The position numbers and the translations under genes were made by a program. A DNA stretch of 64,000 nt from Saturnia japonica. Lineage: Eukaryota > Arthropoda > Insecta > Lepidoptera > Saturniidae. The notes under the pieces were generated by a model. It worked only from the letters and a program-made list of their open reading frames with translations, had not been told where the DNA came from and made no database searches. Each line of letters starts with the position of its first letter. The stretch's first letter is position 1. Positions 22,085-34,055 of the stretch are shown here, one piece after another. The stretch is from NCBI GenBank assembly GCA_033032175.1, contig CM065325.1, positions 15,962,930 to 16,026,929 on the forward strand, given 5' to 3'.

Positions 22085-22460
22085 ATCGGATATCTTTTAG
22101 ACTTAGTAAAACAAATAAAAGTTTTTTAGGTAATTGTGTTAGGTTCTATAATAAACTTCCTAAACACATTACCGATTTGCCGGATAATAAGTTCAAAAAT
22201 CATGTTAAGCTGGTTTTATTATCGAAGGGGTATTATAGGGTGGCTGATTACGTGAATGATGGTGATGTCTGGATGTGATTCCCTCTCTGTACATCTATTG
22301 AAAATGATAATAACTTTATATATTTTAAAACTGTAAAAACAAATTCAAAAAGGAAAATAAGATTTTGATAAACCCTATCGATTATCTTATTCTTCTCGAT
22401 AGCTGGGATGTTTTCCGAACCGGTGGTTGTGTTTTGACATTCATAAGTGCCTTCTTATGA
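22085..22460 (+). mobile_element. Jockey-type LINE 3' end
   Basis: 22138-22277 encodes a C terminus, VRFYNKLPKHITDLPDNKF then LVLLSKGYYRVADYVNDGDV and a stop. This is the conserved end of lepidopteran Jockey ORF2. A 3' UTR with 'TTCTTCTCGATAGCTGGGAT' and 'CATAAGTGCCTTCTTA' follows. The 5' end is truncated, as is usual for LINEs. Confidence 0.82.
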
Positions 22461-23267
22461 TAGGTTGTCGTTGGGCCATTCACTATAGGAAAGGCTAAAA
22501 CGTTTGCCAGACCAGCTAATATTGGTAAATTTAAAGATATATTTTACTTTTAACTAATGTGTCTGACCTTAGCATTTTAATAAAATGAACTTGTCTCGTA
22601 AGTTAAAAACCCCTTATCAAAGTATGTGAAGCATCTCCAGCGAACCCCGGTAAGCAATTACTACGGTATTCTAATAGATAGATGTTTATTAATTAATTGA
22701 AAGTAATTACATATTGAAGTATCCTCAGCTTTAACAGTTTCTGAAACTTAACTCACCTGGAGTTTGTAAATGTTAGCGAGAAACCCCAAACGAACTTAAT
22801 TCAATAGAACCTAAGTGCTAGTATATTGCGTAAAAAAGGATAACTCTAGTTTTTTTTTTTTTGTTTTTTATTGATTGTATTACATATAACACAGTAGTGA
22901 CGCATGGTTATACCCTTGTTAAAATTTTGGATAGGTCCTTTACACCCCTTTACTTTAGTTTATTTACACCTAATCCGTTCAGTGGTTTGACTTATGTATT
23001 GATAGATCAGTCAGTCAGTGGCGGTTTAATTTTATATATATTTAGATTAGAAGATAATATAAAGACGAGACATTAACGCATAACCTACTAAATAAAATAG
23101 AGCTTCTATTTAACCAGCCAATTTGAGATAATCACATTTTTGTACGACGCTCTAAATTTACGTGACCTTTTGATTAGAGTGGATTTTTATAATAAATACG
23201 TTATTTTTCGTCCGTTTTTTCTTAGTTTTCGTCGTAATTTAAACGGCTTAAGATAACTATGGATTAA
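22461..23267. other. No supported feature
   Basis: Intergenic sequence. An open frame at 22861-23076 has no motif. Confidence 0.5.
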
Positions 23268-23447
23268 CTAGTTCACCCGTGTATAATTTAAAAGACACCT
23301 TCAAAAACCCTTAAAAGTAGCCTATGCGTTAATCCAGGGTTTCAGCTACCTCCATACCAAATTTCTTCAAAATTGGTCCAGCCGTTTGAGCGTGAAGAAA
23401 TAACAAACATATGAACACAAATTTTCGTCTTTATAATATTAGTAGGA
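23268..23447 (-). mobile_element. Short Helitron, same family as 15034-16577
   Basis: On the minus strand it starts A|TCCTACTAATATTATAAAG and ends GTGAACTAG|T. At 180 bases it is an internally deleted relative of the interrupted Helitron at 15.0-16.6 kb. Confidence 0.7.
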
Positions 23448-23839
23448 TAATGTCTAAAATGCTTTTTAATAAGCATGAACTCAGGAGTTCATTTAATAGG
23501 TAAGTTGGTTGTTTTATTAAAACAGATTCAGCTAGACGTTGAAATTACCGCATGACGCAGAGCCGCAAAAAAACATTTCCGACAATCTACAATACAATTC
23601 TCTTTACAATACTATAAATATTCAGATAAAATAAGTTGATAGATCCAACGTTGTCAACCAGTACAACAGTTAGCTCTACAAACTTCGAGCCCGGACCGAT
23701 TCTCTATCGACTTCATATCGATTAGACAACTTTAACATGATATTAATGCACTGAAATATATCTGTGATCGAAATATTAGAAAACGATATAGTATTATTAC
23801 GCCCGCTGTTATAGAAACGTCATGTATTGAGATGGAATT

Positions 23840-24010
23840 AGTAGATTACACAACAAGTGAAAAAAGAGGGAATTAAATTCGAGGGAAACACAAGGACCGA
23901 GATTAAATTTTTTTTCACGAGTTTTGTACTCTACTTCTACCATTGACTGCGATAAAACTTCTTAGGCGGTGATACATTTGGTTTGTAAAAGCTTAGAGAT
24001 CAGTCAGTGT
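23840..24010 (+). repeat. Unclassified repeat gamma, copy 1
   Basis: An inverted relative lies at 33200-33420. Shared blocks include 'ACTCTAC' to 'ACCATTGACTGCG', then 'CTTCTTAGGCGGTGATAC'. No terminal repeats were identified. A purine-rich microsatellite (GAAA)n follows at about 24050-24092. Confidence 0.5.
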
Positions 24011-24049
24011 AAATGCGGTAATGAAACGGGTTATAAGAGAGATAAATTG

Positions 24050-24092
24050 AAAGAAAGAAAGAAGAAGGAAAAAAGAAAAGAAAGAAAGAAAA
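24050..24092 (+). repeat. (GAAA)n purine tract
   Basis: Roughly 43 bases of G and A only. The open frame through it (23969-24244) reads a run of K, E and R and is not evidence of a gene. Confidence 0.8.
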
Positions 24093-24889
24093 TGGTAAAA
24101 CAAATATTTTCACACATTAACACAATATACACTTTAATAACACTACATTACTGCCAGAGATCGCATTATGCACTAAAACGCAGTACTCTCAAAGATCGCT
24201 TACAATTGTCGCTTACATATTCGCTTCGATTAGAACTGAGCTAATATATTTGTGGCAGATTATGAAGCAATTTCTAGAACAGCTATAATATCATAGAGCT
24301 CTGTGTGGGACTATAAAAACATGTTTGTCATATTTCAATGGTTTTAGTAGCTTGTTTTGTTTTATTTAATCACTTTATTAATCCTTCATACATAGACAAA
24401 AAAATGACGAACAATAAAATACCGTTGCTGGACACCTGACTACATCTCACTTTCCAGGCACTCGTGTAGTTTTTAAGTGGTTATGGGTCACAGTATAATC
24501 GAGTGCATCAGAAGAAAAGAGATGCAACTATAAATGACAGCTACTTTCATTTAGTCAATGCAACTGATTCGATACTCTCAAGGGGTGGTTTTCCATCTGA
24601 CGTTTGATCAAAGACATTGGCGAAAACTCATCGATTGATATTTACCGTCTATTTAGTTATGTCGTCGATGTAAAGTACTCTATTGACCTTAACATGACAA
24701 GCGTACACAGTGCTCCTGTTTTGTACGCGATGCTATACAAATGTAAATAATATTTCGGCACACCTGCAGTTCCATTTTATCTCGTTTTCAAACCGATACA
24801 TAATATAATAAAATTTTAGTTTCATTAATAGTCGGTGGAGAAACACTACGTATGTTTGGAGTTATCAAAATAATCTGAAAGTGGATGAA

Positions 24890-25025
24890 GATAAAGATAA
24901 ACTTAGAGGGCAAACAATTATCTAAATACAAAATTTCATACAAATCTTTGGATTCCGTTTCCGAGAAACCAATTACATAGGTATATATATACAAGAATTG
25001 CTCAGTTAATAGTATTAGATTATGG
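24890..25025 (+). repeat. Dispersed repeat delta, copy 2
   Basis: Second copy of the repeat at 14395-14535, ending 'TATACAAGAATTGCTCAGTT'. Confidence 0.5.
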
Positions 25026-25029
25026 GTGA

Positions 25030-25085
25030 GTGCATCCCCGGCCGGCCGGCCATACCGCGGTGGTACAGCGCGGCGCGGCGTATAG
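25030..25085. repeat. GC-rich block with (GGCC)n
   Basis: It contains CCGGCCGGCCGGCC followed by GCGCGGCGCGGCG in an otherwise AT-rich setting, directly after repeat delta. No frame or splice sites support an exon. Confidence 0.6.
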
Positions 25086-26729
25086 ATGAACTTCCCACCG
25101 TTTTGTCTACCTACCTCTCACTCCTTATACCACGATGTAATTGACCAAAACCCCGTAGATTTCTCGGCATAACTATCCCATGTTATCTTTGCCGTACTAT
25201 GAAAGCATTCATGCATCAATCAATCAATCTTATTCATACATAACATAACGTGAAATATTTTTACCTATTTATCGGATTTCTGTGTTTCTGAACGCCTTTA
25301 AACTTTCAAATATTATATTATAAAATATCAACCATAATTCAAAAGTAGTTTGTTTTGTTATAGATTATTATAGTACCTAAATTATACAAAATATCTTAAA
25401 ACACTTTTAAAAATCCATCTGGTTTTATCCCTTAATTTATTTTAAATGAAGAAAAGATAATGTCTTTGCACATACCCCATTAAAACTCTCAACCCCGATT
25501 TTAACTTTTACAGGTTGAATTTCCCAAACTCTTAGTGAGTGTCTACATCGTGGAAGGAATACTATACTAAACAAGTCAATCGGACCTATAGTTTCGGAGA
25601 ACTCGTAGTGAGTGAGTGGGTTTTCTCATAAATATACCTAACAAAAAAAAACCAAAAAAAAATAAGCCAAGCCGATTTTTATCAAGTCCAGACATACAAA
25701 CATAAAAAGCAAAACTCTTACAGTAATTTTCGTGATCTTTCGTCTTTATAATAAACACCATTCACAAAATTTGAAAAAGAAGTGTACAGATGGGACATAA
25801 ATTAGGTACATAACATAATATCGTTTAGTGTTACATTAATAAAATTCGCATCGATAAAACTCTAAATAAAGTTTAATTTTCACATTATATGTACAAAATA
25901 ATCTAGGTAAATTGTTAAATAATTTCAGCTGAAAATAAACAAGATCGATGAATGAATAAAAAGCACTTCTTTACCTACAGTACTCTTGTCGTCTGAGGAA
26001 CTTGCATAATATTTATTCAGGTTAATTAATTTTTCATAACTAGACCTGAGAAGGTTTTTGTCCTCATCTCTGTTAATTTGGGACGAACCTACTTCACTAT
26101 ACTTATTTAACATTTCTGTTGTTTTTAGGGTTCTGTACCTCAAAATGAAAAAAGGAGCCCTTATACGATCACTAAACTACATTACAAAAAAAAATGCGAT
26201 TACAATCGTATTTTCAGTTGGTAAACTGACCGCGGTATGGAGACAACAGATTTCCAACGGCAATGTCCCTCAATATAGTTTTTCTTTTCGTTAGTATTAT
26301 TCAATGCTTTCTTCAGTAATGCTACCTAATTATTATTTTAGTGAATATAATTTTATTGTTAGTTGTCCGATTCGCACTTGGCCTAATTTTTTTATATATC
26401 ATCTTCTGATAGCGTTTTAAGAATCTCGTCAAGCATACTTATCGACTATTGTTTATGGCTAACATGTCATACATTATACAATCTATATTTTTAATATATA
26501 TATGAAAATGATTCAAACCACTGCAGTATTAATTATTCTAATATTGTAGTTTTCAAAAACAAAAGAGAGTGTTAAACACAAACGAAAATATAATAAACAT
26601 TATAACTGATAGAAATACAGTGGAAATACTCATAGCAGTTGCATGTATACATACATAAAGGGATTTTTTTTATATTGCTTTCCTTTTTCACTTATATACA
26701 CTAGTAAACATATTCCTATTTGCATATTA
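25086..26729. other. No supported feature
   Basis: AT-rich sequence. Open frames of up to 78 codons (for example 26058-26294) lack motifs and splice context. Confidence 0.5.
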
Positions 26730-27045
26730 TATTCTTCTTCTTCTTGTTTTGGCGCCGCAAAAAGCATTTGCCAGTGTCAATATTTTTAAGACTTCGTAAA
26801 ATTTTTCAATATAAAAAGTGGGGTCTTCTGAAAAGATAGTGGCCCTCCTATCAGAACTATCTAGGGAATTTTTGTAACACCCTAAATTGAATGTTTTCCG
26901 CTTTATATTTTATAATCCACTTCACTTATACACATTAACCAAATGTTACCAATATTACGTAATATAGGGTCAAAAAAACCTAAGACAATGAATTAAAAAT
27001 GAAAACCACAACATATCACTTGGATCTTAAACTCCGCATAATATA
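26730..27045 (-). mobile_element. Short interspersed repeat S3
   Basis: Copy of the repeat at 14035-14355 in the same orientation, with the (GAA)n tail at 26730-26745 and 'TTATACACATTAACCAAA' in the body. It is more diverged than the other two copies. Confidence 0.6.
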
Positions 27046-27512
27046 TTTTACGTTATATAATACGGTATAATAGCAAATTATATACAATTCCTACGTTATT
27101 ATCACGAGCACCAAAACTGGTAACTTCGTAAGCATTGCTGATAACGCAACCGTTTACGAAAATCCGTGCAACGGTTGCTGACAACCAATTCCCTCGGGAT
27201 CTAAATACGGGCACAGATTATACAATAGAGCTTGTTCACTTTACAAATACAAAGCGGTCTTATTCCACGAACTTTCGACTCGACATTTTGTAATTACAAA
27301 CTCAGAAGTCGTGGTTATTATTCCCTGTAGATGCAACTTTATTTCTATGCAAATGCTTCTTTGCCGGTGAAGGAATTTCCGTTTCTGCCAGGACAACATC
27401 CGAGGTTAATTAGTACGTACATCATGTGCTTTGTACTTGAGTACTACGGGAAGACTTAGAGATTAACGATATGGCGTTTATAGCAAGTATAGGATGGGTG
27501 GAAGTAAGTAGA

Positions 27513-28300
27513 TAATAATAATAATAAAACTTTGTTGTATTCCATGCAAAAATTTACAATTCTATAGTTAAAGAGAAGAAAAGAAAACAAAATTATAAAC
27601 ATAAATTATTTTTGTAAGGACCTCTTACCTTCTCTTCGGGTAAAAGTCTTCTCCAAGGTATGCCATTTATTTCTATCTTTGGCTGTGTTTAGCCAACCTC
27701 GTCCTGCTACTGATACGATTTCATCCACCCATCAAGTGTGCGGACAGCCTCTCGCTCTTCTTCCTCGCGGGCCGGAGCATTTGATCGCTCTCACAGTCCA
27801 CCTTCTGTCGTCATATCTAGCCACGTGACCTGCCTACTTCCATTTCCTTTGTAGCGAGAATATTAGAGCGTTCATAAAGTTGGTTTTCTTACAGATGTAC
27901 GCATTCCTCACCTTGTCTTTGATTTTTAAACCCATGCTGCTTCTTTCCATTCATCTTTGAGTGGTCTGGATTTTGCTTCTTGTTTTGGCTTCGAACGTCC
28001 AATTTTAGCATCCATAGATTAGACATGGTAAAATAGCCTGTTCCATGGCTATTATTTTAGTAGACAACGGTAATTTCGATTTAAAAATTTCTTTGTGGAC
28101 CCAGTATTTCTTCCAGGTTATCGCGACCCTCCGATCCACCTCTTCTGAGTTTCTATCTTTATTAAAAGACATTTGTTTACCTAGATATATGGTCTTTTCT
28201 ACGAATTCGAGAGTATGTCGTTAATCAAGATTGGTGACGTGTGATAGTTCGTCATAACTTTTGTTTTTTGAGGTTCATATCTAATCTGACTTTTGAACTA
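27513..28300 (-). mobile_element. RTE-like LINE fragment, 5'-truncated
   Basis: The transposon end is marked by an (ATT)n tail at 27513-27528. Leftward reading from about 28290 covers the C-terminal third of an endonuclease-reverse transcriptase, then a short 3' UTR. Confidence 0.78.
27610..28290 (-). pseudogene. LINE reverse transcriptase C-terminal pseudogene
   Basis: Reading leftwards the pieces give VDRRVAITWKKYW, PLSTKIIAMEQAILPCLIYG, MERSSMGLKIKDKVRNAYI, AGHVARYDDRRWT, PRGRRARGCP and WVDEIVSVAGRGW. These are the thumb and tail motifs of RTE-like LINE proteins (an ILPCLxYG motif, then M-E-R, then A-G-H-x-x-R, then W-x-D-[DE]). Stops replace residues in YGC*NW, QR*ME, WK*AGH and HT*WV, so it is inactive. 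It belongs to the same class as the fragments at 4.1, 8.6 and 31 kb. Confidence 0.8.
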
Positions 28301-29199
28301 GCCTGGTGTAGGTAATTTATCATTATGTTTAGAAGGGTACAAAAAGAGAAATGTCTTTAGTGCTTTTATTCTACTTGGGGCAGTCACTCTTCTTCACCCT
28401 ACAGAAGAATGCAGTCAAATAACCTTATGTTGTAATAAAATTTTCAAACCTCCTCGGGCTAGGGGATTCAAGGTCTACAATATGGTTTTATTTACCTATT
28501 TTTAATTATGTATGTAACTCTTTTAAATTAATTATGTGTAAATATGGAGCCTAAATAGAGTATGAAGTATATTTAAATTTGTTTTGTTTGGAGGCAATAT
28601 TATTTCTACTATTATATCCTCTTAGTTGATGTGTCGTGCAATATAGAAATAAGAATTAATTAGTTAATAGATATTATTCATTTCTGTGGTTCAAACAAGC
28701 TGAACCGCCACAATCTGTGACACTGAAGCGTCGCAGGGACCATATTACACAATGCATTCGAAATTCCAAACCGCAGTCTCGCTTCAATCTAACAGCCTAA
28801 CATGTACAGAGATCTGGCTAAACAGATTTGGAACTGACAACCGACTGCCACAACAGACCCATTTCAATCGGTTACTTTGAAATATTAAGTTTAAAACCTC
28901 GATTGATTCGTACTGAAATCTAGAAAACAGGGAGAAAATTTCAAACCCGCACATTAACAATTGCAACGTTTATAAACAATTAAAGATTAATAAAAGGGGG
29001 ATCTAGTTTTTTACAAATTGCTCCTTAACTAATAGTGGTAGAGAAGAAAAACATCATGTCAACTTCCGGAACTTCATCTCAATTATATTTCTTTCCATTT
29101 AATTACTCTTGCACCAATAGTTTCGAGAAATTTGTAAAAGACTAGACTAAACTCATAATATTTTTTAAATCTTAAATTAATACAAAACAGTTTTAGTAA
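28301..29199. other. No supported feature
   Basis: Intergenic. Nothing beyond short frames (28784-28966 minus, 29083-29328 minus); the latter overlaps the next repeat. Confidence 0.5.
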
Positions 29200-29430
29200 A
29201 AAAAGAAAACCAGCTTCAATGATTTTGAAGAGTTTCCTCGTATATCTACGAAGTTGAACGCCCGATGCCAATAAAATTAAAAAGAAACCACCCTTGAGAT
29301 ATTTCCCTATCCAACGAAAAAGAATCATCGAAATCGGTTCATAAACAAAGAAGGTATGGCTAGAGAGCCATGGAAAAATGCATTCGAATTGAATAACCTC
29401 CCGTTTTTCTTTGAAGCCGGTTAAATAAAT
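29200..29430 (+). repeat. LINE 3'-UTR-like repeat
   Basis: A fuller copy of the repeat at 3695-3860, including upstream 'ATATCTACGAAGTTGAA' and the end 'TTTGAAGCCGGTTAAATA'. Confidence 0.62.
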
Positions 29431-29869
29431 ACAATTTTAATTTCAAAGCACGTAAGTATAGAGAATATGTTAATGATAATAGTAAAAAAAATGATTCACG
29501 ATTTTTTTGTCATGAAATATCTTATTTAGTGCTCCCAATATCAAAAAAGTTATTTCAGTTTTTTTCACTCTGCTACAGCTCGTTCTATTTCAAACATAGA
29601 TGAAATATGCGTCTGAAACAATAAATTGAAATTCTCCAAATAAAAACAGAACGACAGACGATTCTGATAAAAATATTATTGAAGATTGACTGGTAAAGAA
29701 AATTGGAACCTGAAACGAAATTCGATTACATACAATCTGCCAATCCGCAAAATGTAAGTAACTAATATTGACTTCGCACAGTATATTTTCTGATGAGAAA
29801 TTGTTCACCACTACTACTAAAATATGCAAGCAACATAATAATTATTCAGACGTCTTGTAATTAATAAGA

Positions 29870-31005
29870 AAGAAAGTTCTGCCACATATATGTTTTATCT
29901 TGAAATACAGACCAAATAGATTTATATAATAAAATCCTCAAATATAGTACAGTATCGGCAATAGGTTGAATAAAACGAAACCCAAAAATAGAATACAATA
30001 TAGTGCCTATTATTTTGTTGATTTCTGTATTCTGCGAGTTACATCCAGTTGCAGAAATAATAATCACTAGCGATCGCCCTAAGGTCGAAATTCGACCAGC
30101 GACTTTTTGATCATAGACTATTTTCTGTTTGACATTTACAGTATGAACCTAAACAAGGAGTATTATCTATATCAATTGTTGTCACTTTTCGTTGAGTGAC
30201 AATGTCAATATTTTGGGGGGGGGGGGGGGGGGGTCTAAGTTCAAAGGCACTGGTCGGGTTAGGGTTCGCAGTATTAATTTATTTTATTTAATATATTAGT
30301 AACAGATGTTATAGATAAATTTTTGCTTTCTGTACTCCTGCTCTTTATAAACTTTAACCAAACCAAATCTCAGTCTTCCGTGCACGCAATACGCTTATAA
30401 AAGTACCGAAAACTTTTGCTCCACGTATTAATATATACATAATAAATTTTATTTCTTAAAGAATGAACGATTATATAAATACAGCATAACCTGATACCCA
30501 AACTAGGAGATCCTTGATCTTGGGTATAAGGCTTTTTTACACTTTATTTTTTTATAGTCAGTTTATAGTAGGTAGTTCTATTAGAACTCAAAAAATGAAA
30601 CAAAAAAATTAAAGTTATTGTGCGGCTTAATAAAATACAACATATCATTATTCTCTAATTATAAATAATATATGAATATTTAATATACTTATACTTATTA
30701 TAAAATAACTACCGAGTGCTGCAAAAGTGTGTGAGACGTGTATGTGTGCGTGGGTAAATATGAATAGGAGGACGATTGTAAGTTAGAAAAGTTCAACATT
30801 TAACCACAATTAAACACGTCTACTAATAAATTACACTTTCAAATAAGCGGTATTTGTTCTGATAACGATTTACATAAGCTAATACAAATCGATAATACAT
30901 ACGAAAATAGTCTCGTATCTCTATCTTATTCAGTCACAAGCGACTATGCTCTTTCTCTTCTGAGTCGCCGATCTCTATATTAAATCTATAGTAATAACAA
31001 ATTAG
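29870..31005 (+). repeat. Unclassified repeat beta, copy 2 (interrupted)
   Basis: It matches 10330-10650 in two parts, about 29870-30066 and about 30795-31005. Between them lie a family A Helitron (30067-30437) and about 350 bases of unassigned sequence, apparently inserted. Confidence 0.5.
30067..30437 (-). mobile_element. Helitron family A with a 19-G tract
   Basis: CTAG at 30067-30070, preceded by A, is the minus-strand 3' end. The hairpin GGTCGAA/TTCGACC (30083-30097) lies 12 bases before it. The 5' end is near 30437 but its TC is damaged. At 30215-30233 there are 19 consecutive G, where sister copies have far fewer. Confidence 0.72.
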
Positions 31006-31016
31006 TAATAACAAAA

Positions 31017-31660
31017 TGAACCCAATAAAACTAAATTAATGACAAATGCAATAAAGGAAAAAATTGAATTGAGACATGAGGGTATTGAATATGTTGATGA
31101 ATACATGTGTACCTGGAACAAATAATATCTACAAAAGACCAATATTCAAAAGAAATCGATAGGAGGATAAGCAATACTTGAAAACGCTATTGGTCTCTGA
31201 AAGAAATTGTTAAAAACCAAACCATGCCCATGTCAGTTAAAAGTAAATTATACTACACATGCATTCTCCCGTGTCTTACCTATGGGTGTCAAACTTGGCC
31301 TGCTACGAACAAAAACAACCAAAAACTTGCAAACTGCCAACGTCACATGGAACGAACTATGCTAAATATAAGGTTAAAAGACCGGTGGACTATTTCAAGA
31401 ATAAGGAAAAGAACAAAGGTAAGCGATGATTCCAAAAAAAGAAAAGAAATTGAAGTGGAATTGGTCTGGACACATTATGAGAATAAACAGAGGGAAATGG
31501 ACGAAAGACATCATGGAATGGTACCTAAGAAACGGGAAAAGACAAAGAGGGTCAAATAAAGACATGGGAAGATGATCTACCAATGGGATGGAGAACGTTA
31601 GCTCAAGATAGAAATACGTGGAAGGAACTAGGGGAGGACTATGTCGGAGAGACATCCTGA
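31017..31660 (+). pseudogene. LINE reverse transcriptase C-terminal pseudogene
   Basis: Frame pieces give IEYVDEYMCTW, then after frameshifts VKSKLYYTCILPCLTYGCQT, MERTMLNIRLKDRW and RWEDDLPMGWRTLAQDRNTW followed by LGEDYVGETS and a stop. The order matches the thumb and C-terminal region of lepidopteran RTE-like endonuclease-reverse transcriptases. The longest open piece is 31224-31559, and frameshifts flank it on both sides. The catalytic core and endonuclease are absent. Confidence 0.83.
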
Positions 31661-31725
31661 CTTACAAACTGGTTGCTGAAAATATACGTATTAATTTTTT
31701 ACGTAATTATTATTATTATAAGTAA
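31017..31725 (+). mobile_element. RTE-like LINE fragment, 5'-truncated
   Basis: Coding remains are followed by a short UTR and an (ATT)n tail around 31706-31720. Orientation is opposite to the related fragment at 27.5-28.3 kb. Confidence 0.8.
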
Positions 31726-32159
31726 TTTATTAAGACTATTTATGTTATGTTACCTATAGTCAGCGAATAAAGGCTATATCTAATAACAAATTTCTGCATA
31801 TATGATAGTTCTTACCAGGAACATTAGCATTCCAAAATGAATGCTAAAACTGCTATAGCATAAAATGTTTTATTAATTTTAAAATAGTAAGCCCTTTACA
31901 ATATATATTCTTAATAATATATCAATAATATTTTAATTTCATTATTAATTATAGAGATATTAGCAAACAAAGCAATAGAAACCAATCTGAATACAAGCAC
32001 TAAATGCAAATATTCATTAAACGTTCAACCATTAGCCTCACCCCAGCTCTGAAAACACCGATATAGACTTATACACTATATTATGCGAGGATAGGTTGGA
32101 AATTCCAAACCACAGAGCAGTTTTAATAATATACCAAGTACTTTTATAGATTTGATATA

Positions 32160-32956
32160 CACTCATCGACATATTTAAGAGAGCGCAATAAAAATGAGGA
32201 AATTGAAGCGAAAACATATTTATTTGTACAATATAAGCTTTTAATCAAATTAACATTTTGAACACAAAAAATTAAGCAGTAAGCTCACTATTTCAATTTT
32301 AAGGAATATTCACCTAAACTATTGAAAATTAAATATTATTCTAAAGGCTGTTTTTTTTCATAATCACTGTTAAGTATTGTCTCCTCTAGCTGTCAAAACT
32401 GCCTGCATCCGTTTGGGTATACTTTTCAATAAATTCTCAATGAAACTTTGTGCCATTAGGTTCCATTCTTCAACCAATGCAGTTTTGACGTCCCTTAGGT
32501 TAGCTGGTACTGAATTTCTTTGTTTCATTTATTTTCCCAGTTTATCCCAAACATGTTCTATCGGATTTAGGTCTGGCAAGCATGCTGGCCACACTAAAAC
32601 TTGGACTCCGACCTCAGTTAGGTACTTGGATACTACCGCCACAGCGTGAAGACGAGCATTATTGTGCATTTAGATGCAACGCTTTTAGCAACTTTTAGCT
32701 TTACTCGATAATAAAAAAATTCTGTCTAAAAACACAAATAACGTTAAATTTGTTAAAAACAACAAAAACCTGCAGAATTTTATACACTATGAATCAAAGA
32801 AATTAACAGATAGCAACAAGAAAAAACCAAATGAAATTCGTAATTAAATTATATTCAGTTTTCTTTTTTCAAGTAACTTATCACTGGTATTATATGGCCA
32901 GTATGAAATAAGTATTCTACCTTTTTATTTCGTTCCTCTAAATATGCCCATGAGTG
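32160..32956 (-). mobile_element. Deleted Tc1-type transposon with inverted repeats
   Basis: The ends are CACTCATCGACATATTTAAG on the left and the complement of CACTCATGGGCATATTTAGA on the right. TA is present on both sides (32158-32159, 32957-32958). The element is 797 bases, about half a full Tc1, with only the 3' part of the transposase. Confidence 0.88.
32384..32673 (-). pseudogene. Tc1-type transposase C-terminal fragment
   Basis: Reading leftwards: MHNNARLHAVAVVSKYL, then VLVWPACLPDLNPIEHVW, a stop after KLGK, then VPANLRDVKTALVEEWNLMA and SIPKRMQAVLTARGDNT. The spacing of 34 residues between the HxNAR position and the Glu of NPIEH defines DD34E. The second catalytic Asp is changed to Asn (HNNAR) and the usual Ser in AQSPDLNPIEH is Leu, so the enzyme would be inactive even without the deletion. 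Confidence 0.85.
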
Positions 32957-33199
32957 TATTTTGTTCTAATTATAAATTCAATGTATAAATTAGCTCGTAG
33001 TTTAAAAGCAAAAATACTTTTTTACCATTGTCACTCGAAAAAGGGCATTTTATTAATCGATAACAGTGGATAAAACTCTTTTACACACAAGAGAATAAAA
33101 ACATTTCTAAATTTATAACAAACACGAATTGTAAAAACGATATTTTAAAAAATTGCACGTAAACGTAATACAAGTGAAACTTCTTGAAATAAAAATCAT

Positions 33200-33420
33200 T
33201 GATGGGTCTGATCTCTAAGCGCGACAAACCAAAAGTATCACCGCCTAAGAAGCTTTCTCGCAGTCAATGGTAAAAAGTAGAGTACATAACTCGTGGAAAA
33301 AACTTTAAGCTCGGTCCTTGTCCTAGAATCCTTCGCTGCTCCCGGGATCCAATTCAGTCCCTTGAATTAAATTCCCTCTTTTTCCCATTGTTCTGTAATC
33401 TACTATTAATTATATCTTAA
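33200..33420 (-). repeat. Unclassified repeat gamma, copy 2
   Basis: Inverted relative of 23840-24010, sharing 'GTATCACCGCCTAAGAAG' and 'CGCAGTCAATGGT'. Confidence 0.5.
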
Positions 33421-33479
33421 CCGTAGTGATTCAGGGGAGAGACCCGATTTCTCTGTAGGTTAAAATTACTCAATTTGAA

Positions 33480-33640
33480 TGTATATATTTTTTATGTATA
33501 ATCAGGCAAAACTTCTTTGTTTATAAACCGATTTGGACGAATCCTTTTTTGTTTTGATAGGGGATTTACACTTGAAACTTTTAAAATATACCAGAGAACT
33601 CTTCAAAATCATTCAAGTTTTCTTTTTTTGTTGAAAATTG
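33480..33640 (-). repeat. LINE 3'-UTR-like repeat
   Basis: Minus-strand copy recognised by 'CTTTGTTTATAAACCGATTT' and 'CAAAATCATTCAAGTTTTC'. Confidence 0.5.
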
Positions 33641-33849
33641 TCTTGCATTTAAAATCTGTCTTATATATGTTTTATTATGGAAAAAAGACACAAATTATAG
33701 TAATTTCATTTACCTGCAAAATCAAAATAGGTCAGCTGTTTTTTTTAATACTTTATATATTTTAACATTTGGGCACAGTCTCTTTTGGTACTAATTGATA
33801 AGTGTGTTAAGATGGGAACACGCTAAGTTTGGTGATGTACTGTCTCTCA

Positions 33850-34055
33850 AGTGCAGCTGGTCAAAACACCCTTAAAGGTTCTTGGTGACAAATTTTCCAG
33901 CCTGAGGTTGGTAGCTAGCAAGGTCACCATGCTATGGTTTCATTACTATGTTTTTCTTCATCAAAAGCTCAGTCTTATAAATTCGGACTCACGTCTATCG
34001 GAGCAGTATCCGTACACGCTACCTTGGACCCATCATTGCTTAATTACTTTTGCCC
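33850..34055 (-). mobile_element. tRNA-derived SINE (family S2)
   Basis: Diverged copy of the SINE at 21880-22075, with 'GGTTGGTAGCTAGC' and 'CCATGCTATGGTTTCAT'. The B-box-like part is partly lost. Confidence 0.62.

Noticed and set aside
23969..24244. 91-codon frame rich in K, E and R
   Set aside because: Produced by the (GAAA)n microsatellite.
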